Source of the DNA: Opisthocomus hoazin | Taxonomy: Eukaryota > Chordata > Aves > Opisthocomiformes > Opisthocomidae | Assembly: GCF_030867145.1 (NCBI RefSeq) | Contig: NC_134414.1 | Location: 126,802,465-126,866,464, forward strand | Reading direction: 5' to 3' | DNA: 64,000 nt | Shown: positions 46,601 to 58,499 of the stretch, in pieces | How positions within the stretch are numbered: position 1 is the first letter of the stretch | Layout: each line of letters opens with the position of its first letter | The notes under the pieces: model-generated | Databases searched by the model: none | What the model was told of the DNA's origin: nothing | What the model saw: only the letters and a program-made list of their open reading frames with translations | Program-made: the position numbers and the translations under genes

Positions 46601-49600
46601 GAATGACAAGTAAAATTAAAATCATTTTTTATAAAAGAAAGAATTGTCACGGGTATTTCTCTATTGTACAAGTTATGGAATACATGCTTTCATCTGAAAT
46701 CCTTGTCCTGGCACTGCACTGTACAGAAGATTTTCCTTACCTGTGCAAATTAATTCTTGGTGCAATAGAGTCCGGCTCACCAAAGCCTGTTCAGGAACAT
46801 ACTCAAGTGATCTAAAAGAAAACGCGCTTTTAGTCAATCTGAATCTTGCCAAGGAGTGTAAGTTAGAAGCTGACATACAAAGCTTCTGTATGTTACAAAC
46901 TCTTTCACCCTCTTGAAAAATGCACTTTCAGATATTCATCATGACCACCCACACACATCTCATTGAAAACTCAAGACTCAGTATAAGACCTTGTAACTGG
47001 ATTCAGGTCTCATCTCACAACACTGTTAAAGAAAGGGTAATTAAACTTATCTCGGAAAGTACTTGCACATATGGAATATAGTTGGCAGACACTGTCTCTA
47101 CCATTGACTTCTCATGAGCCACGGGAGGCAGGCGACAGAAAAAAGTGAAGATACACTGTCACAGGAAAAGTACATCAAGTCATGTTTGTGCTCATTCATT
47201 AACTGAAGTTTATTTCAGTTGCCTTTCTAGTGCCAACCAATAAACAAAAAAGGTGCTCTCGCATTATCAGGTGTGTAGATTTTTTTCCCCTGTTAAAAAA
47301 AAAAATATCCCTCATTCTCTAGGATATTATGGCTTATATTGTTATTTAATGCCAGATCTTCACTGACACCTATTCCTGCCAAATGGCCTTTACAGGAAAT
47401 CTGTGACAGATGTTTTAAAAGTTTGCCTTGAGTATTTTATTCTATATAAAAAGGTCCCAAATATTTCTGTTTTTGAAAGGATTTTCTCCACTTCTTTTTA
47501 TCCACTTAAAGTTTCTTGCCAAGTAAGGTGTGATTTGGGAGAGAGGAAAAGTTAATCAGAGATTTCAGGGCATGTTCGTTATGAATTCCCACACTTAGTT
47601 ACTAGAGAATAAAAGGCTGGATTATAGGAAAAGGCTTTCTCTATCCCAGACTTTTAGTTATCAAAGGTCAAAATAATTCAAACCGAGAATTTTCCAAAGT
47701 CTGAGGAAAATGTTTAACTCTTACTGACTCATCTTTTCTGATGTTGTTGTTCTAGAAAGTCCCCAAATTGATTACTAGTAACCAAGGAGTAGGTTACTTC
47801 CTAGCAAAAAATTGAAAACCTAAAGCCCAAGCCATTCAGCCATCAGTTATTAACAAGTCACAGAAACATAAAAAAAACACTTGTGGTTATTTTTCATGCT
47901 CCAAGCATTGTCTTGTAACAATTGAAAAGAAAAAATAATCAAAGTCAGTCTAAGGTCCAATTGCTTTAAGTCCCTGAAAGGAAGGCCCTTTTGGAAGCTC
48001 TGAAGACAGTCTACGAACTCTTATACATGCTGAAAGGCAAGCAGTAGCTCATGTAGCTCCTGATTAGGAAGTTCAAAAGATTGCTGAATTTGACTGAAAG
48101 AAAAAGAAAAAAATTACTGAATGAAATAGTGGTGTTTACCTAGCATCCACAGGCTTCTTCCAAGGGATCTACAAATGATAACTAAGAAATTTCAATCAAT
48201 TTTCAGCAAACTAAATTTCTTCTGCCAAGTCTACAGTTACACTTGGAAGAAAGGGGGGTGGGGGGGAAGAATGCACTCTAAACTAGAGGGCATTGAAGAC
48301 CAGGTGAACCACAGTGGCCTCAACCCCCACTTATTTTAAGGGAAAAGAGGAAGAGGATTAGTATGTGAGGGTTAATTGACAGCAAGCTGCCAAACACTTC
48401 CACCTGCATCAGCAGCCAGAAAGGCAGGCTCAGAGCCGGCAGTGCCATGCAAACCTCCGTCTGGGAGCACCTCTGAGGGCCCGGGGGACAGGAGGACTCT
48501 GCTGCTCAGAGGCTCTGCGCAGGCAGTGATGCTGCAGGGCTGAGTGGCAACTGCGGCTCAAGTCTTCCCGGGTGCCGTTCCCAAAGCTCAGTGGCACATT
48601 CCGTCTCCCACCTTCTGGAGAAAGCAAGGGTGTTGGAGTTAAGCCCACTTGATGGTAGGGAATTTTGCTCTGGAAACATAATTTAACCAGAGCTGATTAT
48701 CTTGGAGTTATACTAGTGAGGTTAATGATTACCACCAAAGTGAATTATCATCACCAGAAGACGAAGAACCAAAACCATGGCACATGTTGGCATAGGTGCT
48801 TGGGGAAAAAAAGGGAAACACTCTTCAAGCTCACCTGACTGCAAGACGTACTAGCACGTGTGTGCAAAAGTAATACAAATAATATCAATGCCAATGGAAC
48901 TTTTTTTAAAAAAAATCCAAATGGTAACCAAGTCAATCCTTTGTTAGCAATGGAGTAGCTCCTTATGTCTTAATCAGTAGTGGGGCAGGAATTTTATGGA
49001 GGGAAGTTTTTCATTGTGGTATCAGTGCAAGCATACTAAACTTTAACTGTTTATACCTTGCACCTTCAGAGCAAGGGCTGCACAAATAATACTTTAGAAG
49101 TATATCCAGACCTCAATAAGGCTTCTGCTCAAGAAACTTCTATATTCCCACTCAGGATGTGGCTGGAGGGTAATTCAAAACCTGTGCACCCGTTATCACC
49201 CCTGGTCCCTCCCTCTGAGCGGTCCTGCCACTGAGTGTTACTCTAGGTTACACTGACCAGTGCAAGACAGCCATTTCTTTAGAGCATTATTTAACACTGA
49301 TAAGACATTTTCCTTTCCAGCTACCTACACAACTAATGTTCATCTGAATTTGTGAGGATTAGTAACCCCGTCCCAAGTGAATGCTTTTGGATGCACAGAA
49401 TTTGCTCAATGCTGAGCAGCTGATTCTTCCAAAAGTGACAGTGGGCAGTGATGTATAATGTGTTGTAAAAGCACCAGATGATTCAAATTCAAGAAAAACA
49501 TGACATTCCTGTACTGGAAAAGGATAAGAATGAAAGAAGCACAAAAATTCCTGCCCCTCTCCCTGTTTAATAATGATGCTGAATGAGAGAGTGTCACTGA

Positions 49601-52600
49601 AATCTGTTTTAAAACTTTGAGAGAAATTGGATTTTTAGGACCGTGCAGTAAAGTTTCGGATTTTGTTTTGTTGTTTTTTTTTCTCAAAAGATAATTTTGA
49701 AACAGATACAACTGTATGATAAAATCATTAGATGAAGGACATCAGAAAATATCTGTTTTGCAGAGACCTGCACATCCTTCTAGAAATACCTGTTACGTAC
49801 GATTATATCAGAAATACAACTGCTATCAGGGCACAATCTGAGCTTTATAGATGCTTCCTGAAGCATTATCTTCTGTGGCAATCATTGCTCAAATAATTGA
49901 AACCTCTACTTTCTAATCTGAGCTTTTAGTTTCCATTTTCAGACTATTGATAATGATGTGCTGCTACTGCGATATGACCAAGCTGGTATGACCTACTTGC
50001 CAGAAACGAAATCATGCTTCTTTCTTTTAATCAGAGATGGAAAAATCTAAGTGAAATATAAGTGATCCTGCTTCATAATTAAAATGTGTCTGTTAGAATG
50101 ATCCTATTCAGGGGAGCAGAAAAGGAACTAGATGACTGGGCAGGGCATGCTGACCTAACACCTAAATGCTGCCTTGTGAACGTGGCCAGGCTCTACATGT
50201 TAGAGCTGTTGCTATTTGCCACACTATATATTGCCATTAAAAATATATATATTATGTGTATTTAATAACTGAAATGGTATATTTAATTATTTTATTTGCA
50301 TTAAATGTCATACAATATGCCAAATATTATATTAAATATATTAAATATATTGCTACTGCTACTGCGTCCGGATGGATGGTCCCTGGGAGAATATCTCTTC
50401 CTGTACACCACATATTCATTTATGACCAGGAGCTACTATTGAGGCAATGCGGTGGCAGAGAGCAGATGGTTAGCCTATCTTGTGAATCAGTGGAGACTAT
50501 ATAAGAAATGCCATACTGCCTAACACCACCAACGCTCCATCTAGCCCAGCACTCTGTCTCTGGCGGCAGCAGCACAAAAAAGGAGAGACAAGTCAGTTCA
50601 GGGAGAGCACATGAGCACGGCCACTTTCTGTGCTTCATTCCCCTCCTGTCCCCCCAGCAACGGAACAGTTGCACCTGGGACATCAGCATGTAGTACATCT
50701 TTCCCAGGTCCTTTCAGTATCCATTTATGGACCTGATGTCCATGACCTTGTCTACCTGACTACATACACTGACAGGTTAGAAGGTAAATTCAGCTATATT
50801 ATTCTGACAGACGTCAGTGTAGGTTAGTCCTCAGGGCCGCCAGTGATTCAAACTCTACAAGCTTCCACAGAAACCCGTTCCAGTATTACTGCTTTCACAG
50901 TTAGGAAGTCTTTCAAACTATCTAATCAAATTTTCTTACTTCACTTTTAGTCCATTATTTCTCCCCACACCTAACAGAAACACGAAAAACCAGATTATTT
51001 TATTCTTCTTTTATGTCTTTACCTGATTTTATTACATTCCTTCCCTCTCATTGCTGTTCTTTCAGTGAAACAACCTCAAGAACTTCAAGCTTTTCATTAT
51101 GGTTTTCTTATGTTCTTGGCATTTGGTGGCTTCTTTCCAACTTGGAGAGACTCCAGGCATTTCCCCTCTTCTTTCTTGAAGAGTGATGCAAAAGACTGGA
51201 CAAGATCTAGGTGCACTTACCAGTCCTTAGCAGAACACAAAGGTTATCATGTGTCCCCTGTATATCGTCTTGAACCGAGCCTGCCTTTTTGTAAATAATT
51301 TCTCTAATTTATCTGGTAAATCTAATTTACTGCTTGTAATCTATTTATAGGTTTCTTGCTCCACTAACTAGCAAAGTAAGATTTTCTTAGTTTTACAATC
51401 AATATACTTACACTCGATGTGTTTTCCTAAGTGTGTCTCATTCTCTGCCATGACTTCTCCAGTGTTGGTCAATTCTTATGTGCCCCTCCTTAATAACCTG
51501 ACCTTCTTTATGCTTTTGGAGGCTTCCTTCTTGTCTCAGTGAAAAGCTTGTTCAGGATTCAGCCAAGCTAGTCTTTTACTGCACTACTGTAGTGTAGTGC
51601 TTAGTGCTTGTACTCTTACCATTTATTGGATGGACCACCAGCTCTGTTTATGTCTTTTTCCTTTGTATTTGCATCTCGTGAGTCTTATCTCCCAGGTCTC
51701 CAAACCTATTAAAGCTTTCTTTAACAAGCCCAACTATTTATATTCTGCTGTTCTCCTTACTTCTTTTCTTAGGGATATTGAATGAATTAAGGCTTCTGGT
51801 TTCCCTTGTCTTTTATCCAGAACTTGTAATTAGTAAAAAGACGTTGTTAGTACCCAGAGCTATTGTCTTCCTTGTTTATTTTCTGATGTCCATCCAAATT
51901 ATCTGAATTTCCTCCACATGCCCTTTCCACAACACAAATTTTAAAGTCCAAGTTATTTACCTGTGGATGTTGCCACTCTCTGTTCGCCTCAGTTTAACCC
52001 TCATTTAAAGCCATCCTGTCTAAGGAAAAGTTGGTATACGAGGATGATTTCGGATTTGGGCCCCTCAAAGACACTTCCCAGGATGCCAAGTCCTGTGGGT
52101 CAAAGAGTTTCTCTATTGCCTGTGGCAGAGAGATATCAGAGACCACAAGTTCTTTCAGTGGCTGCAGATATCAGCCTTACAGTGAATACCCTCTTCCTCA
52201 TTATCTAGCATGATCAGGCACATTTGATAGGGCAAGATTAGAACAATATTAAATATTTAGGTTTAGAGGTAAGTTTAGAGGCAAATGAGTGCCACCTAAT
52301 TTTTAGATGCCCATTCCCAAAGTCACCTTAAAGTGAATAAACCAAAAGATCAACAGCAGCGAAGAGTTAGCTCCGCTATAACGACGCCTATGAACACACT
52401 TATGCTCAAAACACAATATTAGTGAGTGCTATACAATTTATTTATGGGTGGAGTGGTCGGAGGTCTGTAGGGAAAAGGCTTGCAAACTAGAGGTGATCTG
52501 AATGAAAAATGTTAATCTTGCTATTCCAAGCTCTACAGATCTATATAGATTATACTACCCAAGTATTATTCACAAGGACTGCTATATGATGTGCATAAGA

Positions 52601-55600
52601 AATCCTGGCTGACTGTGGAGGTGAGGTGTTTGGTGTCGCAGTTATGTGTGCTGGCTGCCCGGGGCCCCAGAGGCTCCGTCCCTTGAAGCAGTGCTGGCTG
52701 CGGACAGACAGACCCCTCCGCTCTCCACGTTGCTCTTTCCTCCCTTACATATTTTTTCTCGCGACAAAACTTCCCTTCAACATATTTTACCATTTTTTCT
52801 ACTTCCCTCTATCGACCAGAAAATACAGATATGCTTAACATTTTTCCTCTTGACTTGCTATCAATCACTCTCTTCAGTGCACAAGTACTGTGCTCTAAGA
52901 CAGGGTAGGGCAATAGACAGAACATGGGTATCACACAGGTTTTGTTACTTTTACTTAACCAGAGTAATAAAGCACCACAAGAAACACGAAGCTTTAATAA
53001 CAGTAAGTAATAGCAAGACTCAGAGTTAAGGTGATGTACCACAGCTTGAACACTGAGTTTAACAAAACTTTACAAAAATCAAGAAATAGAGATAAGATAT
53101 ATTTGCATTACATATATTTCTTTTCATTATTACAATTATAAGAAATCTTTACCAAAGAAAAGCCTTTACTTCTGCAAGTTACCAAGAACTGTGAGGTAAA
53201 CAATAATCTGAAATAAATCTAAATGTAACAGAAACAGTCTGTGAGAAGGATGACACAGGAAAATCTGCTATGTATACTTTACGCATTTTTTTTCCTAAAC
53301 TATTCAATTTGAAACTTGACTGAGATATGGAAAAAAGGGAAAATTTTATATCAGAGGGAGAAAGTGCATTTTAATAATCCTCCTGAAAAGGAACGAACCA
53401 ATAGTCTTGATGTTACCTGCCGTCAGTGTCCCATATAGAGATCAAATCCCATATAGAGATCAGATCTCCTGCGAGTAGACAAAAGAAGTCTTCACTAATA
53501 AGAGAGAAAAGGAACTGTGGTTAGAGTTATGGGGAGTATATTGCAGACTCCCACCACCATGATTTTTGTTGGTTTTGTTCCCTTCTAGGATCTGATGACA
53601 CCTATTGTCCAGTTGAAATTCAAGTTAAAAGATACTCCCAGTACAAAATTAATCTCGGGAACTCTTTGATTATAGACTGTCCAGTTCATTACTGCAAGAA
53701 AACGCCAGTCATGCAGTGGTGCAAGTTAGAGGTGGATACATGTGTGCTGCTGAAGGAGGGCAAAACAGGATGGAAGTCCAATGTGTTTACTCTGCAGTTT
53801 TTCTCCATTCATCAGAATGACAGCGGAACTTATCGATGTCGAGCAATAGAGGACAACTTTTCCAGCGAGAGCCACGGAATAAAGGTTATTGTTGAAGGTA
53901 GGCATCTCTATTATGAAAGAGCCCTTAAAAGGTCTGATTTGTTTAAAAACAAAAGGAAGCCACGGACAGGAAAGCTCATGCATGCAGAACGATGGCTTCT
54001 CCCAACATGTCTGCCTGGTAGCACAGTTGTGCTGGTACTTACCACCTTCTTCGTGCTTCTATGCTGCCTCTTGGTACTGGGGAAAGGAAAGAACAAAATA
54101 AAGAAATAACAGGAGTATCTGGAAGAGGAAAGCGAAGCTGCCAACACCAAACAGCCATGAGTGGACTATTTGATAATAAAAAAATATCAATTGGGACAAA
54201 ACAAGGTTGTGGTAGGACAGGCTGGTTATACATCACATGGACTAGACAGGATGCAAATGGTCATGTAGTAGCAGTAGATGAGGCCACACAGCAATAAAGA
54301 GGACCAAGCATTTCAAGCGTCTTGTTGAGAGTGATCTCTCTTGCAACAAACAGAGAGAAAGTATAATTCTGTACACCAAGAAGTTCAAGAGCAGAAAAGA
54401 TTACAATAGCTTTAAATGATCTTAAGGGCAAATGAGGCCTTCACATTAACTTGGGCAGCTGGTATGCCAAGTCTAGGTTATGAAGAGCCACGCCTGAACT
54501 CCATGTTGCTCTGCAGCTAGAAAGTGATCTACTGACCCCAGACAGCTGAGGTGCAAGGTTGTTCTGTTCCCAGTTCCTCTCCTGGTAAGTTAGTGACCTT
54601 CAAAACCTTGTTTGTTGACACACAAAATGCTGCAACAGAGGGAGCAACATTAAAATCCATGGCTGTGCAAGTTTCCTGTAAAGTATATGTTCTGCTGATC
54701 TATTCACTTGAATGCAAAGAGGTCTGAAAGATAGAATTACTCTGTCAGCAGTGGGAGACCAACACACCATTCCCCTTCCCCTCAAAACACCCTGCCCTTT
54801 GCTTGCTGCATTGTGTTCCCTCTTCCATCACCAGACTGAAGGGGAGGGAGCCTTGTGAAGACTTCAGTATGCAGAGCAGAGAACACAACTGCCATGCGAA
54901 ATGTCAAGTTGCTGTTTCATTTCCCTCTCTTGTCTTTCTCTTTCAGAAAGCCCTGCAAACATTGTCACGGTTTCGCCAGAAAGTAAGTTCTGATTCTTGT
55001 TTTCTCTTTAAGAGAAAGGAACTAATCTGTATTGCTATGAATTTCTGTTTAAAGAGTTTTGTACAGTCAAGACAGATTGCAATTTGTTGCTGAACTACAA
55101 TTGCTTTCTCCCCACTTGAAAAAGATAGTCTCTCAAGGCTCACAGTTTTCAAGGCTGGGACTGTCCAGCATGCAGCATAAAAGGGACCAAGTCAATCATA
55201 TTACCTCCTGGTGGCATAATCTACACTTCTGACATGCTCTTTAGTATCCCAGTGACATATGGCTCACACATACAAAGCGTCAGCAATCATGCAATGCCAT
55301 CACTTTAACATAGCCTGAAGTATGGTCTTTACTCATGGTTGGTTATTGCTCACAGTTACAATTACACAAATATATTGTACTGGTCTAATTCTGACCCTTT
55401 CTTTGCTTCTGCCATGCATCATTCATCAATTACACTGTACTGTCCACTTTGCCTTCCAGTATCTTCACGCTTCATAGAATGCCTGCAGAGGTGGTTATCT
55501 CGTGATGGGCTATACCCAGTTACAGAAAGTCTAAGTATACTGAGAAGCCAGTTGCGTTAGAAAGACTTAATGCTCAAAAAACCACACCAGACAAGTATCA

Positions 55601-58185
55601 CTCTACACTAATCCATGTTAATGCAATTTTAGATACCACTAGTATCACAGAAGAGTCCCAAGAATCTGGAAACCGCAAGATATTGCACATTATTTATGCT
55701 TCAGCGTCTGTGGGTCTATGTTGTCCATTCATCATCATATGCATGTTTTGGTGTCTGAGGAGGCACCATGGTAAGCAGTTTTACCATCTAATCTTTGCCT
55801 AGTATGCATTTGATTCCACTCCTTTTCGCAGCTTCACAGGTTTCATTCAAAGCTCTATGCAAATTCCCTAACAATTACCCCAACTGACTTCTGAGATGTC
55901 CTCGTCCAGTGTGCCAGTTAGGATTTAAGAGTTTAATTTAAGAATTCAACTTGCCCTATGTATTATTCCCCTCCAGAGACAGAGAGGGATGGAAGTAAAG
56001 CAAGAACAAATCCAAATTTCAGACTTTATAATATTTTAAAATTTTTCTCCTGTTTTGCAAATAATAAAGTTAGAAATAAATAGGGGTTTTACCCATGCAA
56101 ACACAGTCAAGCTTTATCCAGTTACATTTTACATTCCTAGATTTTTTTCTAAACTATCAAATAATTATGGTATTAATCTCTCCCTCTTTACAGGAACTCT
56201 AACACAGCTACCATGTCCTAAATCAAGAATGGAACTTGGAGTCCCCCATATCTTTATTTAAGCGAACTCTCATTTGTTTATTATAATACCATGGATTTAT
56301 TTTTTATTATTTTAGGAAAATGAAATAATTTCATTTTCCCATGAAGTTTAACATGTTTGCTTATAGTTTGGCTTGAGGCTTTTTCGTGCCTTTTTCTCCC
56401 CACCCAGTTCACTGAACGTAGAGAAAACTGGCCCCAAGTACCTAGGAATTTTTTTGCTCCTATGCAGAGCAGCTTTGAGACACAAAAACTCACTCTACAG
56501 ATAGATCATTCTATGTTGGTTAGCTTTTGTCACAATAGCTATTCTCAAATCCAGTGTGATAAACGGGCTTTATACTTCAAGGTCCACTCGATAAGGCAAG
56601 GACTCCCTTAGTGACTAATACCCCCTCCGTAAGCAGAAAGGCACCTTCTCAATGCTGATTTGTGAAACGTCTTTTTTTTTTTTCTCTTTTTCACAGCAAA
56701 GCAAAAGGGAAGTCCATTAACAACACAGAGACAAGAGAGCCCGGTATGTTTAAATTCTTCCATCATCAAAACCTGACCACATCCTGCACAACTGTGTACT
56801 GAGAATAAGTCTCTGTGTAGCACAAAACGTGGAATAGGATCAGAGACAGATTTAGTGACCCTCTTGGTGCCTGGACAGCTTGGCCTGCGTGGTGTGAGAT
56901 ATTACCAGGGCTGAGCTGAGGGAAGGAACGAAGGGTCTTAGCCACAAAGGTACTTTGGGCAGCTGAACTCCTATTAAAATGTATTAACTTGTAAGTGCCA
57001 TTTCAGTAAGAGTTTAGGTACCTAAAGCACCTCTGTTGATCTGGTTCAAACTGCATAAGACAAAAAATGACCCACAGAGCAAGGAAAATGATTGAAGAGC
57101 AAGACTTTCATACGTGGCTAGCATGAATTCACAGGTCTTGCAGTCAGTTCCAGAGAAATTAGATGGGCAGAAGGCAGAACGCAAAAGATGGAACTGGAGC
57201 TGACAGCTGTCAATCACAGGGGAAGTGTTGGTAGGGATTCAAGGGCACCAGACAGGTTGCAGAGCTCCCAAGAGGCAAGCTGGAGGAAAGAAAATTAAAA
57301 GCAGTATATTCTAAGTGGCTAGAAAAATGGATGTCAAGAGGATTCCATTAGAAAGAGATGAATTTTTAGAAGAATTTTCAATTTTGGAGAAAGAAAGATT
57401 TCTTTGGAAAATACTAAGACAAAGAGGATGAAGAATGAGATCAGGAAATGGGAGAATGAGGGCCATGAGGAAAAGATAATCTGGGATTTGGAGGTGAAAA
57501 TAAAAAAGATTTCATAAACTGAGAAGGAAAAGCCTTGAATGAGTGGCATAGAAGAGCTCTCACAAAATGATAAATCAGTTTTGCCATAAGTTAGACATCT
57601 TGCAAGAAAAGACGTGAGGGACTGGGAAGGGAAATGGAGAAAGGCAGGAGATACATGATTTCTAAATTTACTTCAAAGATCGATATAACATCCAGTGACC
57701 AGGTGAATCCAATTCACCTGTGCTCAGAAGCAGTTTTAAGAGGATAGAGCAACTTGAACAAAATCTTACACGCCTCTTCTTTAGCAGGAGCGCAGGCAAT
57801 AACCAGACATACACAGAACTGTACCCTGTTCTGTTTTCTGCAGGTGAGAAGTCCAGCAGCTGCTCTATCCCACGCTACTGGGACAACTCAAGCTTCAGAA
57901 GAAAGCTCCTCACTTTACTATTGCTCCATGGCTAGCCCACTGCAGGCCTTGCACAGCAACACAGTTTACGACAATGATGTTCCTCCCTGGAACGTGCAGA
58001 GGACAGCACCTAATGCACCACACGATGGTCCTGCTATTCCTTCCATCCCAGTTTTACTTGAAAGCCCGGATGTCCTCACATATGCTGCAATAAATCATGC
58101 TGCTTCTGCAGAAAAATGCCAGAGAAGGGAACTAACTGTAGAAAATGAATTTACAGAATATGCCTCCATTAATGTAAAAAAATAA
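43566..58185 (+). CDS. BTLA: BTLA (B- and T-lymphocyte attenuator), complete, six coding exons
   Basis: Segments 43566-43653, 53589-53897, 54947-54982, 55633-55770, 56697-56743 and 57844-58185 join in frame to 319 residues (human is 289). BTLA is an inhibitory receptor of lymphocytes whose ligand is the TNF-receptor family member HVEM (TNFRSF14). In order: a leader (1 to about 25), one Ig domain (about 36-131) with C60/C113 as the core pair and extra cysteines C36, C65, C74 and C81 in BTLA spacing, a short stalk, a membrane helix (about 161-183) ending FWCLRRHH as in mammalian BTLA, and a cytoplasmic tail. The tail has a Grb2-type site VYDND (Y248), an ITIM LTYAAI (Y286) and an ITSM TEYASI (Y312), in the mammalian order. 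The ITIM and ITSM recruit SHP-1/SHP-2 in mammals. N-glycosylation sites include NDS106 and NFS119. All splice phases agree. The Ig-receptor alternative (CD200R or a CD300/TREM type) is excluded by the tail. Confidence 0.92.
50507..51290 (-). mobile_element. Old, diverged CR1/L3-type LINE, inverted
   Basis: The plus strand begins GCCATACTGCCTAACACCAC and continues to CATCTAGCCCAGCACTCTGT, with CTCTGGCGGCAGC. The reverse complement fits the common amniote CR1-like 3' end (an ACAG..GCTGGGCTAGATGGA pattern). Further right the stretches ACCCGTTCCAGTATTACTGC and TTAGGAAGTCTTTC fit the reverse of the same element's RT-end region. The extent on the right is a guess. Confidence 0.55.
53429..53464 (+). 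repeat. 18-bp imperfect tandem duplication
   Basis: CCCATATAGAGATCAAAT is followed directly by CCCATATAGAGATCAGAT (one mismatch). It lies about 125 bp upstream of the BTLA Ig exon acceptor. Confidence 0.9.
53589..53897 (+). CDS. BTLA: BTLA exon 2: immunoglobulin domain
   Basis: A 309-bp exon from acceptor CCTTCTAG to donor GAAG|GTAGGC, phases 1 and 1, typical of an Ig-domain exon. It encodes residues 30-132 with the motifs DCPVHYC, WCKLEVDTC and NDSGTYRC. The cysteine pattern is that of BTLA, whose domain is an intermediate-type Ig fold. The frame also stays open past the donor (see the alternative 3' end entry). Confidence 0.95.
53898..54109 (+). CDS. BTLA: Possible alternative BTLA 3' end: membrane anchor, no signalling tail
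   Basis: If the exon 2 donor is not used, the same frame runs on for 70 codons to a TAA at 54107-54109. The added stretch is basic at first, then has a strong hydrophobic run, STVVLVLTTFFVLLCCLLVL, and ends GKGKNKIKK. That looks like a transmembrane helix with a 9-residue basic cytoplasmic tail and no tyrosine. Poly(A) hexamers follow at 54175 and 54293. The product would be about 202 residues: leader, Ig domain, stalk, anchor. It could be chance, since the stretch is only 70 codons, but the hydrophobic run and nearby AATAAA make it worth reporting. Confidence 0.4.
54175..54180 (+). terminator. BTLA: Intronic poly(A) signal in BTLA intron 2
   Basis: AATAAA lies 66 bases after the in-frame stop of the read-through form, and a second hexamer is at 54293-54298. 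Together they would allow an intronic polyadenylated mRNA. Confidence 0.4.
54947..54982 (+). CDS. BTLA: BTLA 36-bp stalk micro-exon
   Basis: A pyrimidine-rich acceptor (CTTTCTCTTTCAG) and a perfect donor (AAA|GTAAGT) frame 36 bp, phases 1-1. It adds 12 residues, ESPANIVTVSPE, between the Ig domain and the membrane exon. Because it is a multiple of three and phase-symmetric it may be skipped freely: joining exon 2 directly to 55633 also keeps the frame and gives an aspartate, as at the matching site in human BTLA. Confidence 0.65.
54983..55632 (+). other. BTLA: BTLA intron between stalk and membrane exons
   Basis: A 650-bp intron with a TTTTAG acceptor at its end. No other feature is seen in it. 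Confidence 0.7.
55633..55770 (+). CDS. BTLA: BTLA transmembrane exon
   Basis: A 138-bp exon, phases 1-1, with donor CATG|GTAAGC. It encodes TTSITEESQESGNRK and then a hydrophobic run from ILHIIYASASVGLCCPFIII to CMFWCLRRHH. The stop-transfer motif CLRRH is shared with mammalian BTLA. Confidence 0.92.
55771..56696 (+). other. BTLA: BTLA intron before the short tail exon
   Basis: A 926-bp A/T-rich intron. No other feature is seen apart from an 11-base T run (56672-56682) before the acceptor TTTTTCACAG. Confidence 0.75.
56697..56743 (+). CDS. BTLA: BTLA short cytoplasmic exon
   Basis: A 47-bp exon encodes AKQKGSPLTTQRQESP; the first residue is shared with the previous exon. It exits in phase 0 at donor CCG|GTATGT. 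It matches the place and length of the small tail exon after the membrane exon in mammals. Confidence 0.85.
56744..57843 (+). other. BTLA: BTLA last intron
   Basis: A 1.1-kb intron that is purine-rich on the plus strand near 57260-57660. The acceptor is TTTTCTGCAG at 57843. Confidence 0.8.
57844..58185 (+). CDS. BTLA: BTLA signalling-tail exon
   Basis: The last coding exon encodes residues 207-319 and the stop. It reads VRSPAAALSHATGTTQASEE, then SSSLYYCSM (Y231/Y232), VYDND (Y248), LTYAAINH (Y286) and TEYASINVKK (Y312). The Grb2 site, ITIM and ITSM keep the mammalian order and spacing. YCSM fits the YxxM consensus for the PI3-kinase p85 SH2 domains. The stop TAA at 58183 overlaps an AATAAA. 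Confidence 0.95.
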   Translation: MRSPAAALSHATGTTQASEESSSLYYCSMASPLQALHSNTVYDNDVPPWNVQRTAPNAPHDGPAIPSIPVLLESPDVLTYAAINHAASAEKCQRRELTVENEFTEYASINVKK

Positions 58186-58388
58186 ATGTGGCAAGGACGA
58201 CTTCAGACAACCTTTTTGCATGCAGACCCAATTCTAGCTAGCTTCCAGGATTTCCCTTTCTCTTTTGGGAAAACTTCTCTGTTTTTTAGAAGAACTTATG
58301 GATGCTCCCCCGTCCATGCCAGAATTCAAAACGCAGCCCATGTTGATGGGTAGGTATTTACACCGTGTGTTTGTCTCTTAAATGGAGG

Positions 58389-58474
58389 AATAAAACCAGC
58401 CAGTTTTCTTATTGTGCCTTTTTTTTTGGATTCTGTTTCTAGTCTGACTTTGACTTGATTACTGTTTGAATAAA
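58389..58474 (+). terminator. BTLA: BTLA poly(A) signals
   Basis: AATAAA occurs at 58389-58394 and 58469-58474, about 200-290 bases after the stop. Either would end a short 3' UTR. Confidence 0.6.
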
Positions 58475-58499
58475 AACAAAGGGGAGGAGAAGGGTAAAG

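Larger units (their letters stand above)
43654..53588 (+). other. BTLA: BTLA intron 1
   Basis: A 9.9-kb intron. It holds an old inverted CR1-type element at about 50507-51290 and an 18-bp tandem duplication near 53429-53464. No other exon or RNA gene is recognised. Confidence 0.75.
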
